DNA of 64,000 bases from Wolbachia endosymbiont (group B) of Eucosma cana (GCF_947250645.1 NZ_OX366334.1:1302001-1366000), one strand, 5' to 3'. Positions 34,768 through 44,292 are shown, numbered from the stretch's first letter. A program made the numbers and translations. Notes: a model not told the origin generated them from the letters alone.

Positions 34768-37044
34768 TCAATAGAAACCTGATGATGAGTCATTATTACC
34801 AAATTTTGGTCTGTTTCTATTACTAAAACCAGAACGAGGACGAGTAGGTCTATTACTATGATAATTATCTCCAGGTTTTTTATTAAACGAGTTGTTATAA
34901 TAATTATCCCTATTATTTAAACCATCTCTCCTTTCTTCATTGTAAAGCTTACCTTCAAAAAATTCACCTGTTTCTTGATCAACACGACGTCTTGATAATT
35001 TTGGACATCCACCTTTTTCAAAGTCAATTATCAAAGCTTTGAAGGTATCACCCTGTTTAAGTATATCCTCAATGGACTCTACATGTTGATTAGCTACCTC
35101 GCTTATATGCATTTTTCCTTTTCTTCCATTAAGAAGTTCTAACTCTACAATAGACTTCTCTATCTTTACAACTTTAGCATCAATTATAGAACCTTGTTCT
35201 AGTTCTGTTATTGAATCAATCATCATATCCTTTGCAGCTTCAGCTTCAGTACTACTAATGGCAAAAACAGAAACTTTACCGTCATCCCCTATTTCAATTT
35301 TTGCATTACTTCTTTCACATACACTGCGTATATTTTTTCCTTTAGCACCAATAGCTGCAGAAATTTTATCTTTATCTATATAAAACGATAACACTCTTGG
35401 TACATGATCTTTTATATCCTTACGATGTTCTGAAATTACTGCATTCATTTTTTCTAAGATATGTAATCTTCCGACTTTTGCTTGTTCTAAAGATTTTTCA
35501 ACAATTTCAAAGCTTATACCAGGAATTTTCATATCCATCTGCAGTGCTGTAATCCCTTCGCTAGTTCCTGCTACTTTGAAATCCATATCACCAAGATAGT
35601 CTTCATCGCCCAGTATATCAGAAAGTATTATATGCTCATTTTTGTCTTTGATGAGACCCATAGCAATTCCTGCAACGGGAGCCTTTATTGGCACACCTGT
35701 ATCCATTAATGCAATTGAAGTTCCACAAACTGTTGCCATAGAAGAAGAACCATCAGATTCCATAATCTCAGATACTACCCTTATTGTATAAGGAAATTCA
35801 GATTTATCAGGTAAAACAGGATGAATTGCTTTCCAAGCAAGTTTACCATGACCAATTTCTCTCCTTCCTGGTGCGCGTATAGCAGAAGCCTCTCCAACAG
35901 CAAATGGAGGAAAATTATAATGCAACATAAAATGTTCACGTCTATCCCCTTCAATGTCATCCACAATTTGCTCATCTTGTGTAGTACCAAGAGCAGTAAC
36001 AACTAATGCCTGAGTGGCACCCCTTGTAAATAGCGCAGAACCGTGAGTCTTTGGTAGAATGTCAGCCTCGATTTCTATCTGGCGTATTTCATCGTACTTA
36101 CGGCTGTCTATCCTCACACTTTTCTTTCTAATCATTTCACGCACTAAAGATCTTTCAAAGCTTTTTACTGCATAAGTAATTAACTTTTCGTCTTTTCCAG
36201 CCTCTTTAAGAGTATTCAATATATTATTCCTGACCACTTCTAGAGCTTGAACCCGCTCTTGTTTTACTGTTTTTGAATATGCTTCTTCAAAGTCTTTGCG
36301 ATATTTCTCAAGTTCTTGAGTTATATCTGATATATCAACAGGAGCAAAGCTTTCAGGTTTATTGCCTACTGTATCAGCAAATTCTTTTATAAGCTTAATA
36401 ACAGGTTGAAGATGTTCATGGCCGAATTTTATTGCACTCAAAACATTTTCTTCAGAGAGCTCTTTGACTTCCGATTCGACCATTAAGATCGAATTTTCAT
36501 CACCAGACAAAAACAGATCCAAGTTGCTTGCTTTCATCTCTTGAACGGAAGGATTGAGTATATAATTGTTATTTTCATCACAACCGACCATAACTCCAGC
36601 TATAGTAAAGTGGAAAGGAACACCAGAAATTGCAAGAGCTGCGACGGTACCTATCAATGCTGGTACTTCAGGAGAATTGACCGTATCGTAAGTTAATAGA
36701 TTACATACTACACTAATTTCATCATGAAAACCTTCAGGAAATAACGGTCTTATACTTCTATCTATTACTCTTGAAATTAAAGTTTCTCTATCAGATGGTT
36801 TTCCTTCTCTTTTGAAAAAACCACCAGGAATCTTACCCATGGCATAACTTTTTGCAATAAACTGCACATTTAAAGGGAGAAAATCAACACTTTCTTCCTT
36901 CTTTTTTCGTACAACAGTGACTAAGATAGAAGTATCTCCATAATTTACAACTACTGAACCATCAGCTTGACGTGCTATTTTCCCAGTTTCTAAAGATAAG
37001 GTACGCCCCTCCCAATCTATAGATTTTTTTATAATTTCAAACAT
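34768..37044 (-). CDS. pnp: Polyribonucleotide nucleotidyltransferase
   Basis: PNPase degrades RNA 3' to 5' by phosphorolysis and works in the degradosome. The 758-residue protein has two RNase PH domains (GGFFKREGKPSDRETLISR; FALHYNFPP-like motif read here as MLHYNFPPFAVGEA; SDGSSSMATVCG), the all-helical linker, then KH (IGAKGKNIRSVCE) and S1 (GSIIDAKVVKIEKS) domains. The Asn/Gly/Arg-rich tail is longer than in many species. rpsO lies 14 bp upstream, the classical rpsO-pnp order. Confidence 0.97.
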   Translation of the reverse strand: MFEIIKKSIDWEGRTLSLETGKIARQADGSVVVNYGDTSILVTVVRKKKEESVDFLPLNVQFIAKSYAMGKIPGGFFKREGKPSDRETLISRVIDRSIRPLFPEGFHDEISVVCNLLTYDTVNSPEVPALIGTVAALAISGVPFHFTIAGVMVGCDENNNYILNPSVQEMKASNLDLFLSGDENSILMVESEVKELSEENVLSAIKFGHEHLQPVIKLIKEFADTVGNKPESFAPVDISDITQELEKYRKDFEEAYSKTVKQERVQALEVVRNNILNTLKEAGKDEKLITYAVKSFERSLVREMIRKKSVRIDSRKYDEIRQIEIEADILPKTHGSALFTRGATQALVVTALGTTQDEQIVDDIEGDRREHFMLHYNFPPFAVGEASAIRAPGRREIGHGKLAWKAIHPVLPDKSEFPYTIRVVSEIMESDGSSSMATVCGTSIALMDTGVPIKAPVAGIAMGLIKDKNEHIILSDILGDEDYLGDMDFKVAGTSEGITALQMDMKIPGISFEIVEKSLEQAKVGRLHILEKMNAVISEHRKDIKDHVPRVLSFYIDKDKISAAIGAKGKNIRSVCERSNAKIEIGDDGKVSVFAISSTEAEAAKDMMIDSITELEQGSIIDAKVVKIEKSIVELELLNGRKGKMHISEVANQHVESIEDILKQGDTFKALIIDFEKGGCPKLSRRRVDQETGEFFEGKLYNEERRDGLNNRDNYYNNSFNKKPGDNYHSNRPTRPRSGFSNRNRPKFGNNDSSSGFY

Positions 37045-37058
37045 ACAAAATTCCTCGA

Positions 37059-37331
37059 TTATTTTCTAATGCCTAACTTCTCTATTAACTCTTGATAGGC
37101 TTCATTACCAAATTTACGTTTTATATAATTTAAGTGCTTGCGCCTTCTACCTATCAATACAAGTAAACCGCGCTTAGAATTATGGTCATGCTTATGCGTT
37201 TTAAAATGCTCAGTTAAATTACTGATTCTCTCGGTTAAAATTGCACACTGTACAAAAGATGAACCTGTATCATCTTCTTTAATTGCATATGTACTAATCA
37301 AACTTTTTTTCTTTTTGGATGTTATTGACAT
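37059..37331 (-). CDS. rpsO: 30S ribosomal protein S15
   Basis: S15 binds the central domain of 16S rRNA and can repress its own messenger. The 90-residue protein has the family core: [40 protein letters not shown] (loop that binds the three-way junction) and [16 protein letters not shown]. It lies between the 3' part of truB and pnp, in the same direction. Confidence 0.97.
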   Translation of the reverse strand: MSITSKKKKSLISTYAIKEDDTGSSFVQCAILTERISNLTEHFKTHKHDHNSKRGLLVLIGRRRKHLNYIKRKFGNEAYQELIEKLGIRK

Positions 37332-37338
37332 CTAAACC

Positions 37339-38213
37339 TCATTTCAAAATATTAAAAACACGAACAGGCTTCACATAACCATGAGTAAAACTGCAAATTG
37401 CAATGGGCACATCACCCACTATAGTACAAAAAATATCATAATTCTTTAAACCACGCAAGTTATTTAATATAATTTCTTGACCTTTTCTGATTTTCTCCGC
37501 CTCCTCTAAGGAAATTTCAACTTTGAACATCGATTTTAAAGCAGATTCAATGGGGATGATGAAACTTTTTGTATTACCTCCATCATCTTCTGCCATCCCA
37601 CCTCCCTCTGTCATCCCAGTGTCAAGCACTGGGATCAAGCTTATTGCATCACGAACATTGTTTTTGACATATGCTCCTAGAATCTTTTGTCCATTACATG
37701 ATTTGTAAGTATTTGTATCCAGTGTCAAGCACTGGGGAGAGTAGGTTGTTGTGTTTCTTTCAGCGAGCTGTTCAATTGTCACTGATTCGTTTTCTCTAAA
37801 GTCACCTACCATCGTTCTTCTTAATTTTGTAATATGTCCAAAGCAATTTAATTCAATTCCAAGATCTCTTGCAATTGATCTTACATATACGCCGCTACCA
37901 CAGATCATAGAAAAATCGGCACTATTATTTATGGTGTCCAAAAATATCATCTTCAGTTCATGTATTTTGACTTGTCGAGGTTTTATATTTACCTTTTGCC
38001 CACTTCTTGCTAATTTATATGCTCTTGCTCCCTTGATTTTTACTGCTGAAAATTGAGGAGGAGTTTGTGTTATCTCACCAATAAAATCCTTAATCACACA
38101 ATTTATTTGGTTATATTCAGGTTTTATAGTGCTAGTTCTAATGATATCACCACCCAAATCATCCGTAGTTGTTTGCTTTCCCCATTTGATTGTGAAATTG
38201 TATGCCTTTAAGT
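37339..38213 (-). pseudogene. truB: tRNA pseudouridine synthase B, 3' fragment
   Basis: This encodes the remainder of TruB from about residue 64: KAYNFTIKWGKQTTTDDLGG, TQTPPQFSAVKIKGARAYKLAR, and CGSGVYVRSIARDLG in the core, then a C-terminal PUA-like part. The catalytic Asp is on the other fragment. Two palindromic repeats are translated inside it (37611-37640 and 37717-37741). The only available start is a GTG inside the end of IS3 copy 2 (38223), so a truncated product could be made but would be inactive. Confidence 0.95.
37591..37745 (-). repeat. Two palindromic repeat copies inside truB
   Basis: TCATCCCAGTGTCAAGCACT then GGGAT (37611-37635) and ATCCAGTGTCAAGCACTGGG (37717-37736) share the palindromic core CAGTGTCAAGCACTG with the copy in ribD and the intergenic copies. 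They code for SLIPVLDTGMTEGGG and YSPQCLTLDTNTY and keep the frame. They make the C-terminal half of TruB longer than usual. Confidence 0.85.
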
Positions 38214-38324
38214 TATAATGCACCCATTTGTCTAGACCATTTTTTTCAAAGTGATCCGATTTTTAAAATGAATATGTTGATAAATACGTCGACACACATT
38301 TAAAGTATTTATCAATATATTCAT

Positions 38325-39086
38325 TTACTGTTTATGATAATAAAGATCAGCAGGAACTTTATAATGTAGAGTCTGATGTCGCCTTCTATAGTTATACCAA
38401 GCAACAAAATCATTTATTATAAGATTTAAATCTCTGATACTATTTGGTCTATAATAATATATAGCTTCTTGCTTTAAAGTTCTCCATAAGCGCTCAACAA
38501 ATATATTGTCGAAGCAACGTCCTTTATGGTCCATACTGATTTTAATATTAGCACGCTCTAATTCCATAATAAAGTTGTAGCTAGTAAACTGCACCCCCTG
38601 ATCACTATTAAAAATCTCAGGTTTACCTTGTTTTAGAGCTTCTTTGAGAGTATAAAGGCAAAATCCAGCATCGAGATATGGTGATAATGAATGAGCAATA
38701 ATATAGCGACTATACAAGTCCATTATTGCCACAAAATAGATAAACTTACCTTCTACCATAATATATGTTATATCAGTAGCCCATACCTGATTAACTCTAC
38801 AAATAATCAAATCTTTGAGTAAATAAGGATATATTTTATGCTTTTTTTCTTTAATACTTGTATTACATCTTTTTCTACAATACAGCCCACTAATCTTCAT
38901 TTTTTTCATAATTCTTAAGATTTTTTTGTGATTGACTACTACTCCACTCGCTATGATTTCAGCAGTAATTTTACGATATCCATAACGGCAATCAGAAGCC
39001 AAATATACTTCTTGAATCAAATTTGCTACTTCACTTTCGTTATTAATTATAGGCCTATAATATAGGCTAGATCTGCAAATCCCCAA
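38325..39086 (-). CDS. IS3 orfB transposase (copy 2)
   Basis: 253-residue DDE domain, identical to the other three copies. With an unaltered slip site, copy 2 should be able to make the OrfAB fusion transposase. Confidence 0.88.
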   Translation of the reverse strand: MGICRSSLYYRPIINNESEVANLIQEVYLASDCRYGYRKITAEIIASGVVVNHKKILRIMKKMKISGLYCRKRCNTSIKEKKHKIYPYLLKDLIICRVNQVWATDITYIMVEGKFIYFVAIMDLYSRYIIAHSLSPYLDAGFCLYTLKEALKQGKPEIFNSDQGVQFTSYNFIMELERANIKISMDHKGRCFDNIFVERLWRTLKQEAIYYYRPNSIRDLNLIINDFVAWYNYRRRHQTLHYKVPADLYYHKQ

Positions 39087-39154
39087 TAAATCAGCCTGTT
39101 TCCTAATTGACAGATCAGAATCTTTTTCTATAAACCTTACTCTATCTTTTTTGC

Positions 39155-39439
39155 TTATTTCAGTAATTTTTTTTTCAAATAGCTATTTTCCACTGTCAAT
39201 TCTCCTATTACTTTATGTAAACTTTCTATTTCTTGCGCTAAGATTCTTTGTTTTCTCGCACTTTCACTTTCTTCAACAAATAGGTCTTTTAACCTTGCCA
39301 ATACTCTATCACGCCAATCATATAGATTTGTTGATGGTATTTTATATTCACTACATATCTCAGCTGTGCTTTTTTGATTTTTTATTGCTTCCAAAGCTAT
39401 CTTTGCTTTTAACTCTGGTTCATATTTTTTTGTTGCCAT
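39155..39439 (-). CDS. IS3 orfA (copy 2)
   Basis: 94-residue OrfA ending LKKKLLK, with nine A preceded by G at the slip site; a -1 shift on this run enters the orfB frame. It is identical to the proteins of copies 3 and 4. Confidence 0.88.
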   Translation of the reverse strand: MATKKYEPELKAKIALEAIKNQKSTAEICSEYKIPSTNLYDWRDRVLARLKDLFVEESESARKQRILAQEIESLHKVIGELTVENSYLKKKLLK

Positions 39440-39509
39440 ACTTTTACCCCTTTACCTTCCTACTCGGATCAACCATTTTTTTTTGGTCTAGTTTATGGGG
39501 TGCATTATA

Positions 39510-40050
39510 ATATACTGAGAAATGCGGTACACTACTCGACAGATCAAGAAGATTACTCATTAGTCAAAAAAGTATGTTATTTGTGCACAGAAAGTGATGA
39601 AATTAGCATAATTTTTCGAGAGGAGTGTGAGATTTTTAAATCTAGCATAGAGAAGCGCATGGAAGATCTAGAAAGGGAAAATAAATTATTGCAGTCTGAA
39701 GCTTTACATGAATATAACTACAATTATGTGCCGGGTGTTATAAATGGATTAGCTCAAGTTGCTCATGCAGGATATGATATATACACTGAAGATCCAAAAT
39801 ACAATAAACGCCAAGAGAATACCGATCTTGTATCAAATTTAATACATATTAGAAATATTCTGCAATTTTCTATCGATGTGCAAGAATATTCTTGCACCGA
39901 ACGTCAAGATTTATGGAATCAAATGTACAGCACTCCAGCAACTTTTATTGTACGGAAAAAAAGTGATAACACTGCAGATAAATCAGCAATTCCAGCCATA
40001 ACAAGCGATATTTTATCAGAAAATTCAGAATCTCAAAGCACTGATAGTAA
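39510..40050 (+). pseudogene. Hypothetical gene fragment caught between two IS elements
   Basis: The frame runs from the end of IS3 copy 2 into IS630 copy B, where ten foreign codons are added before a stop (40079-40081). About 180 native residues remain. They are hydrophilic and helical in the first part (SIEKRMEDLERENKLLQSEA) and end in a Ser/Asp/Glu-rich region (SENSESQSTDSN). Both ends are missing: the apparent GTG start lies in the IS3 end. The family is not recognised. Confidence 0.65.
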
Positions 40051-40059
40051 TACCAATTC

Positions 40060-40605
40060 TCATTGTTGTGGAGTCAAATAGGAAACAGAGCAGAGTTGTT
40101 TAATTGTAGAAGTAGCAAGAGAGGTAAGAAATTTGCATAAAGTGCTCTCAAGCAAAGCAATAGTACTGTATATTTTATTGCGCAAAATGTTCTGTTTTAT
40201 ATATAACCAAAGCCTCTCAACAGGATTAAGTTCAGGTGAATATGGAGGTAGGTATATAATCTCAATGTTTTTAGGTACCTTTAAATTTTTTGACTTATGC
40301 CAACTAGCACAGTCCATAACAAGAACAGCTTCTCTTGTCCCTAGATATTGCAACATTTGCTCAAGAAATATATTCATGCAATCAGTGTTAACATTTGGTG
40401 CAAATAAGCTAAAACTCTCTCCATTTTTAGGATTAACTGCACTGTAGAGATAAAAATTATGCCTACCTAACTTTATTTTAACCCGAGTTCTAGTACCTTT
40501 TTTAAACCATCCATGCCCAACTTTCGAATGTGTGCCAAACCTTGATTCATCAAAGAAAAATAGCTCTTTTTCAGGATACTTTCCAATAACTTCATTGAGA
40601 TTTTT
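40060..40605 (-). CDS. IS630 transposase orfB (copy B, reached by frameshift)
   Basis: Catalytic half with FFFDESRFG, VMDCASWH and NPVERLW, identical to copy A. The start is set at the slip site; an independent start would be the ATG at 40377. Two identical copies with the same frame break support a conserved slippage mechanism and argue against random decay. Confidence 0.8.
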   Translation of the reverse strand, partial: KNLNEVIGKYPEKELFFFDESRFGTHSKVGHGWFKKGTRTRVKIKLGRHNFYLYSAVNPKNGESFSLFAPNVNTDCMNIFLEQMLQYLGTREAVLVMDCASWHKSKNLKVPKNIEIIYLPPYSPELNPVERLWLYIKQNILRNKIYSTIALLESTLCKFLTSLATSTIKQLCSVSYLTPQQ

Positions 40606-41071
40606 TTTTGAATTCCTCTTGTTTACTTTTATCTTGTACGTTGTGTACTGGTCTTGGTGTAATATATGAAAATTTCATCTTTTGCATATGGCGGTGTACT
40701 GTAGATTTGCTAATATTTAAGTCGAACTTTTCCTGTATTCTTATTCTCATTTCTTTAATGGTAATATTAGGGTTTTCTTCTATCCATGCTTCAATTTGCT
40801 GTAGTTGAGCCTGATTTAATTTAGTTTTTCTTCGGCGTGATCGAGGAGCAAACAGTTTTTCTTCTCTGCCAAATTTCAAGAGTTTTATCCACGAAGTTAG
40901 TGCCTTTCTTGAAATGCAATATATTTTTGCTACAGACGTTATACTGTACTTTTTTGCTGCAATTACAGCGTTTAGTTTTTTTGAAACATATGCATTATTC
41001 CTTACTTTCTTCAGCATCTCTTTTGCTGATTTTACTACTTCTTCATCCAATAATTTTGATCTGAGTGCCAT
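40592..41071 (-). CDS. IS630 transposase orfA (copy B)
   Basis: 159-residue DNA-binding half, identical to that of copy A, ending just after the nine-A run. Confidence 0.88.
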   Translation of the reverse strand: MALRSKLLDEEVVKSAKEMLKKVRNNAYVSKKLNAVIAAKKYSITSVAKIYCISRKALTSWIKLLKFGREEKLFAPRSRRRKTKLNQAQLQQIEAWIEENPNITIKEMRIRIQEKFDLNISKSTVHRHMQKMKFSYITPRPVHNVQDKSKQEEFKKKSQ

Positions 41072-41154
41072 TTATACCTAAACTATTTCACTTATTTCAT
41101 TATGGCTTTTCTTCCATTATTGTCTATCTGTTTCCCGTGTAACGGGAATTGGTA

Positions 41155-41792
41155 TTACTAATAAAGCCATCGTTCTCTAGATTAAAACAAATTGTGTATG
41201 GAGTAATATCGTTTACTATTGTATGTGGCTTAAAGTGCCAACCAAAGCATTTGAGTATGAATTTTATTATAGGAGGAAATAGCCATTTAGGTTTTGATAT
41301 GTGTAGTAATTTCACTACAAGTTTTTTGAATGAGCTAAAGGATTTATTGATAATGCATCTTAAATGAACATTGTCATCTTTTTTAAACTTTTTATAAACC
41401 TCTGCAGCTATTGGTCCTCCAGCGCAGCTTCCATATAATACTATATTATCTGGGTAAATGCCTTGCTTTAGAAGATCTGAAATGACTGCAATTCCTGCAT
41501 TTACTCGATTTTGACCGTTTAAAGAATGACCTTTGCTTTTTCCAGAACCAGGAAAATTAATAAGGTGAACATCCATACCTGCTTCAGCTGCCCAATTCCA
41601 TTCACTTTTGTCTTCATCTGGCTCTTTTTCAAAAGTATATGTAAGTCCTGGAAAGTAAACTATATGCTTTTTCTTTCTGCTATCTGCACTGCTCTTCGAG
41701 TTTGACATCACTATCTTTTGAATTCGCATTCCATTTTGAACTTCTACGAACTCTTCCCTAATTTTTATTGTATTTTCTTCTGTTACTTTCAT
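41155..41792 (-). pseudogene. Alpha/beta hydrolase, 3' end replaced by IS630
   Basis: About 212 native residues remain. They show HIVYFPGLTYTFEKEP, INFPGSGKSKGHS (like the FRGVGKS turn) and a nucleophile elbow LYGSCAGGPIAAEVY. The GxSxG position is filled by Cys (G-S-C-A-G), which would make it a Cys hydrolase or an inactive one. The likely triad Asp is in ENDGFISN, right before the IS630 junction; the catalytic His region is lost. The layout resembles the CHLPS/DUF818 hydrolases of intracellular bacteria, which is a tentative comparison. Confidence 0.65.
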
Positions 41793-41964
41793 TTTGCGTT
41801 TTTCACTATATTGATTTAATAATACATGAAATTTTAGAAAAAATCAATTTTTACTAAAAAATTAACCAATAACGCATCTATCTTTGTATTTATTGGAATT
41901 AAGGTAGTAATGAGAAATGTCTCTTGACATTTGATAAACCTAAACGTAGCCTAAAATAATTTAG

Positions 41965-42633
41965 TGTTTATTTATAACATTTGTTCAATCACTTAATAAT
42001 CAATTAGATAGTTTACACTTATTAAAACACCCATTTTACGAGTCATGGAATGAAGGTAGCTTAAGCCTGCAGGCTCTTCAAACCTATGCTAAGGAATATT
42101 ATCACCATGTTGCTGCTTTTCCTCGTTATATCAGCGGTATACATTCCTTGTGTCCGAATTTGAAAATGCGGCAAGTTTTACTTGGTAATTTAATAGAGGA
42201 AGAACAAGGTGATGAGAATCACCCAGAATTATGGCAGCGTTTTGCTGAAGGACTGGGAGTAGCACGTTCAGAACTTTGTGAAAATGCACAAATTAAGGAG
42301 ACACGAGAATTAGTTGATGGTTATTTTGACATTGTAAAATCAGATTTTGCAGCAGGTCTTGGAGCTCTGTACGCTTATGAACGTCAAACTCCAGAGGTTT
42401 CTAAGTCTAAAATTGAAGGTCTGAAAAAACACTATTCAATAAATGATGAGCGTTCTCTCAAATTTTTTACCGTTCATATGGAAGCTGATGAGTGGCATTC
42501 TGAGGAATGTGCAAACCTTATTGCAGATTTAAGCGAAGAAGAGCAAGAGAAAGTCATACAAGGCGCTAAAAAAGGAGCAAAACTCTTATGGGGTTTTCTT
42601 GACGGCATGCTGAATGTTAACGTTTGCCATTAA
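41965..42633 (+). CDS. CADD/PqqC-like para-aminobenzoate synthase, start unclear
   Basis: The protein matches Chlamydia CADD (CT610), a heme-oxygenase-fold diiron/FeMn protein that makes para-aminobenzoate from its own tyrosine. The family core is complete: HPFYESWNEGSLSLQALQTY, EYYHHVAAFPRYISGIHS, metal ligands in LIEEEQGDENH, LYAYERQ and FTVHMEADEWHSEE, and a C-terminal WGFLDGM. The frame is open from 41965, but it has no in-frame ATG, GTG or TTG before TTG 42148, which would cut off the first helix and half the family. So it starts at a non-standard codon (ATA 41974 is possible) or is 5'-damaged. Folate genes follow on the same strand, as in Chlamydia. Confidence 0.82.
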   Translation, partial: CLFITFVQSLNNQLDSLHLLKHPFYESWNEGSLSLQALQTYAKEYYHHVAAFPRYISGIHSLCPNLKMRQVLLGNLIEEEQGDENHPELWQRFAEGLGVARSELCENAQIKETRELVDGYFDIVKSDFAAGLGALYAYERQTPEVSKSKIEGLKKHYSINDERSLKFFTVHMEADEWHSEECANLIADLSEEEQEKVIQGAKKGAKLLWGFLDGMLNVNVCH

Positions 42634-42655
42634 TTATAAGTAGATACTAAATTCA

Positions 42656-43042
42656 GTGGTAGCATGTAATCTTCTTATATCTGATCTGCGGCTTTGGGTT
42701 CATTTAGGATGTAGTGCAGAAGAGAAGTTTTCTCCCCAATTGGTGAGTATTGACGTTGATGTCACTTTTAAATCTCCTCCTTTAGGACTTACAACTGATC
42801 AACTTAAAGATACTATCTGCTATTTGGAGGTAGTGCAGAATATTCAATCTCTTGTTCAGGGCAAGCAATTTAATTTAATCGAACATTTAACTCATGAGAT
42901 ATACAGAGCCATTAATAACCTTTTGCTGCGAAAGAAGCATATTATTTCTTCTGTCAAGGTGACTACTCATAAAACTGCACCACCAGTTCCTGGTGTGCAT
43001 GGGGGCGTTTTTTTTACTTACTGTAATGAATTGCAAGAATGA
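42656..43042 (+). CDS. folB: Dihydroneopterin aldolase
   Basis: FolB splits dihydroneopterin to 6-hydroxymethyl-dihydropterin, the pterin half of folate. The 128-residue product starts at GTG 42656. It has LLISDLRLWVHLGCSAEEKF (substrate-binding strand and the Glu), DTICYLEVVQNIQSLV and the LIEHLTHEIYRAI helix typical of FolB. The last bases overlap the folK-folP start by 4 bp (ATGA). Confidence 0.9.
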   Translation: MVACNLLISDLRLWVHLGCSAEEKFSPQLVSIDVDVTFKSPPLGLTTDQLKDTICYLEVVQNIQSLVQGKQFNLIEHLTHEIYRAINNLLLRKKHIISSVKVTTHKTAPPVPGVHGGVFFTYCNELQE

Positions 43043-44292
43043 TCTATATTTCTATTGGTTCAAATATAGGGAATCGCCTTTCCCATTTACAAAAGGCTAC
43101 TGAGTTACTAAAGAAGCGCTATTTAAAAGACTTAAAGTCTTCAATCATTCTAGAAACTAAGGCTATTTTACCAAATGGTGCTCCACCTGATTGGAACAAG
43201 CCATTTCTCAACATGATTGTCTATGGAAGTTGTTCTTCTTCTCCTGAGGAGCTACTAAAAGGCTTAAAACAAATCGAATGTGATATTGGTCGTCCACAAG
43301 TCTACGAAAAATGGGCACCTCGTGTTATTGATTTAGATGTTTTGTTATGGGATGATCTAACGCTTGATATACCTGACCTTAAAATTCCTCACCCAGAATT
43401 AGTAAATAGACCATTTTTGCTCCACTTGATGGCAATGGTTAACAAAACCTTTGCTTTCAATGTTCAAGACTGTTTTTCAAAGAGTTTTACGCTTTCACCA
43501 AAGCTTATGGGTATCGTCAACATTACCCCTGATTCATTTTCAGATGGTGGTCTTTATTATGATGCGAATCGAGCAACCAAGCAGGCATTGCAGCTGGTAT
43601 CAGATGGTGCAAGCATAGTTGATCTTGGAGCTCAATCAACAAGGCCTGGAGCTTCAATAAAGACGCCAGAGGAAGAGTATGAACGTCTAAAACCAGTACT
43701 TGATAATCTTAGCGACTATATGAAAAATGGTGATATTGAAGTCAGCATTGATAGTTTTTGGCCAGACGTTATTTTAAACGTTTTGAAGCACTACAATATT
43801 GCCTGGGTAAATGATCAGAAGGGAGATCTGAGTAGTAATACCTTAAAAGAAGTTGCTAGTAGTGGGTGTAATGTCGTTATTATGCATTCACTTTCGATAC
43901 CACCACATAAGGACAATATTATTCCACATGATATTGACCCAATTGATATCATAAATAATTGGGCAGAGGAGAGCATTAATAGGTTACTTGACCTTGGTTT
44001 TGATGAAAATTCAATAATTATTGATCCTGGTATTGGTTTTGGCAAATCTATGTATCAGAATATTCAGATTTTACGCAGTATAGAAACTTTACAAAATTTT
44101 GGCTGCAAGGTTTTAGTTGGTCATTCCAGAAAGTCATTTATTTCCTCTTTTTCCATAGAATCTCCCTCTAATAGAGATTTAGAAACAATTGCTACATCTG
44201 CTATACTGCAAAATAAGGTTGATTTCCTTAGAGTACATAATGTACGTGACCACATGAGATTTTTTGTAGCCCAAGCTGTCTTAAAGGGATGA
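43039..44292 (+). CDS. folKP: HPPK-DHPS fusion (folK-folP)
   Basis: The 417-residue protein joins two steps of folate synthesis. Residues 1-140 are HPPK (YISIGSNIGNRLSHL; PRVIDLDVLLWDD, the Mg-binding Asp pair; IPHPELVNRPFLL). Residues 155-417 are dihydropteroate synthase (KLMGIVNITPDSFSDGG; DLGAQSTRPGA; ISIDSFWPDV, where most have DSxKP; IIDPGIGFGK; VLVGHSRKSFI). Such fusions are known in some bacteria and eukaryotes. It overlaps folB and folA by 4 bp each, so the three are translationally coupled. HPPK could be slightly shorter than free-standing FolK. Confidence 0.94.
   Translation: MIYISIGSNIGNRLSHLQKATELLKKRYLKDLKSSIILETKAILPNGAPPDWNKPFLNMIVYGSCSSSPEELLKGLKQIECDIGRPQVYEKWAPRVIDLDVLLWDDLTLDIPDLKIPHPELVNRPFLLHLMAMVNKTFAFNVQDCFSKSFTLSPKLMGIVNITPDSFSDGGLYYDANRATKQALQLVSDGASIVDLGAQSTRPGASIKTPEEEYERLKPVLDNLSDYMKNGDIEVSIDSFWPDVILNVLKHYNIAWVNDQKGDLSSNTLKEVASSGCNVVIMHSLSIPPHKDNIIPHDIDPIDIINNWAEESINRLLDLGFDENSIIIDPGIGFGKSMYQNIQILRSIETLQNFGCKVLVGHSRKSFISSFSIESPSNRDLETIATSAILQNKVDFLRVHNVRDHMRFFVAQAVLKG

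Larger units (their letters stand above)
38214..39509 (-). mobile_element. IS3-family element, copy 2 (1296 bp)
   Basis: This is the full-length form with intact TATAATGCACCC ends, in the opposite direction to copy 1. Its IS-right end adjoins the truB 3' fragment with flanking AGT (ACT inverted). Its IS-left end adjoins an unrelated truncated gene with flanking triplet TAT. Copies 1 and 2 are the two ends of the inverted segment 32666-38213. Confidence 0.93.
40051..41154 (-). mobile_element. IS630-family element, copy B (1104 bp)
   Basis: It has the same length, ends and protein products as copy A (19503-20606), in reverse orientation. The flanks carry the TA target dinucleotide. It lies between the 3' ends of two converging reading frames and supplies new stop codons to both. 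Confidence 0.92.
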
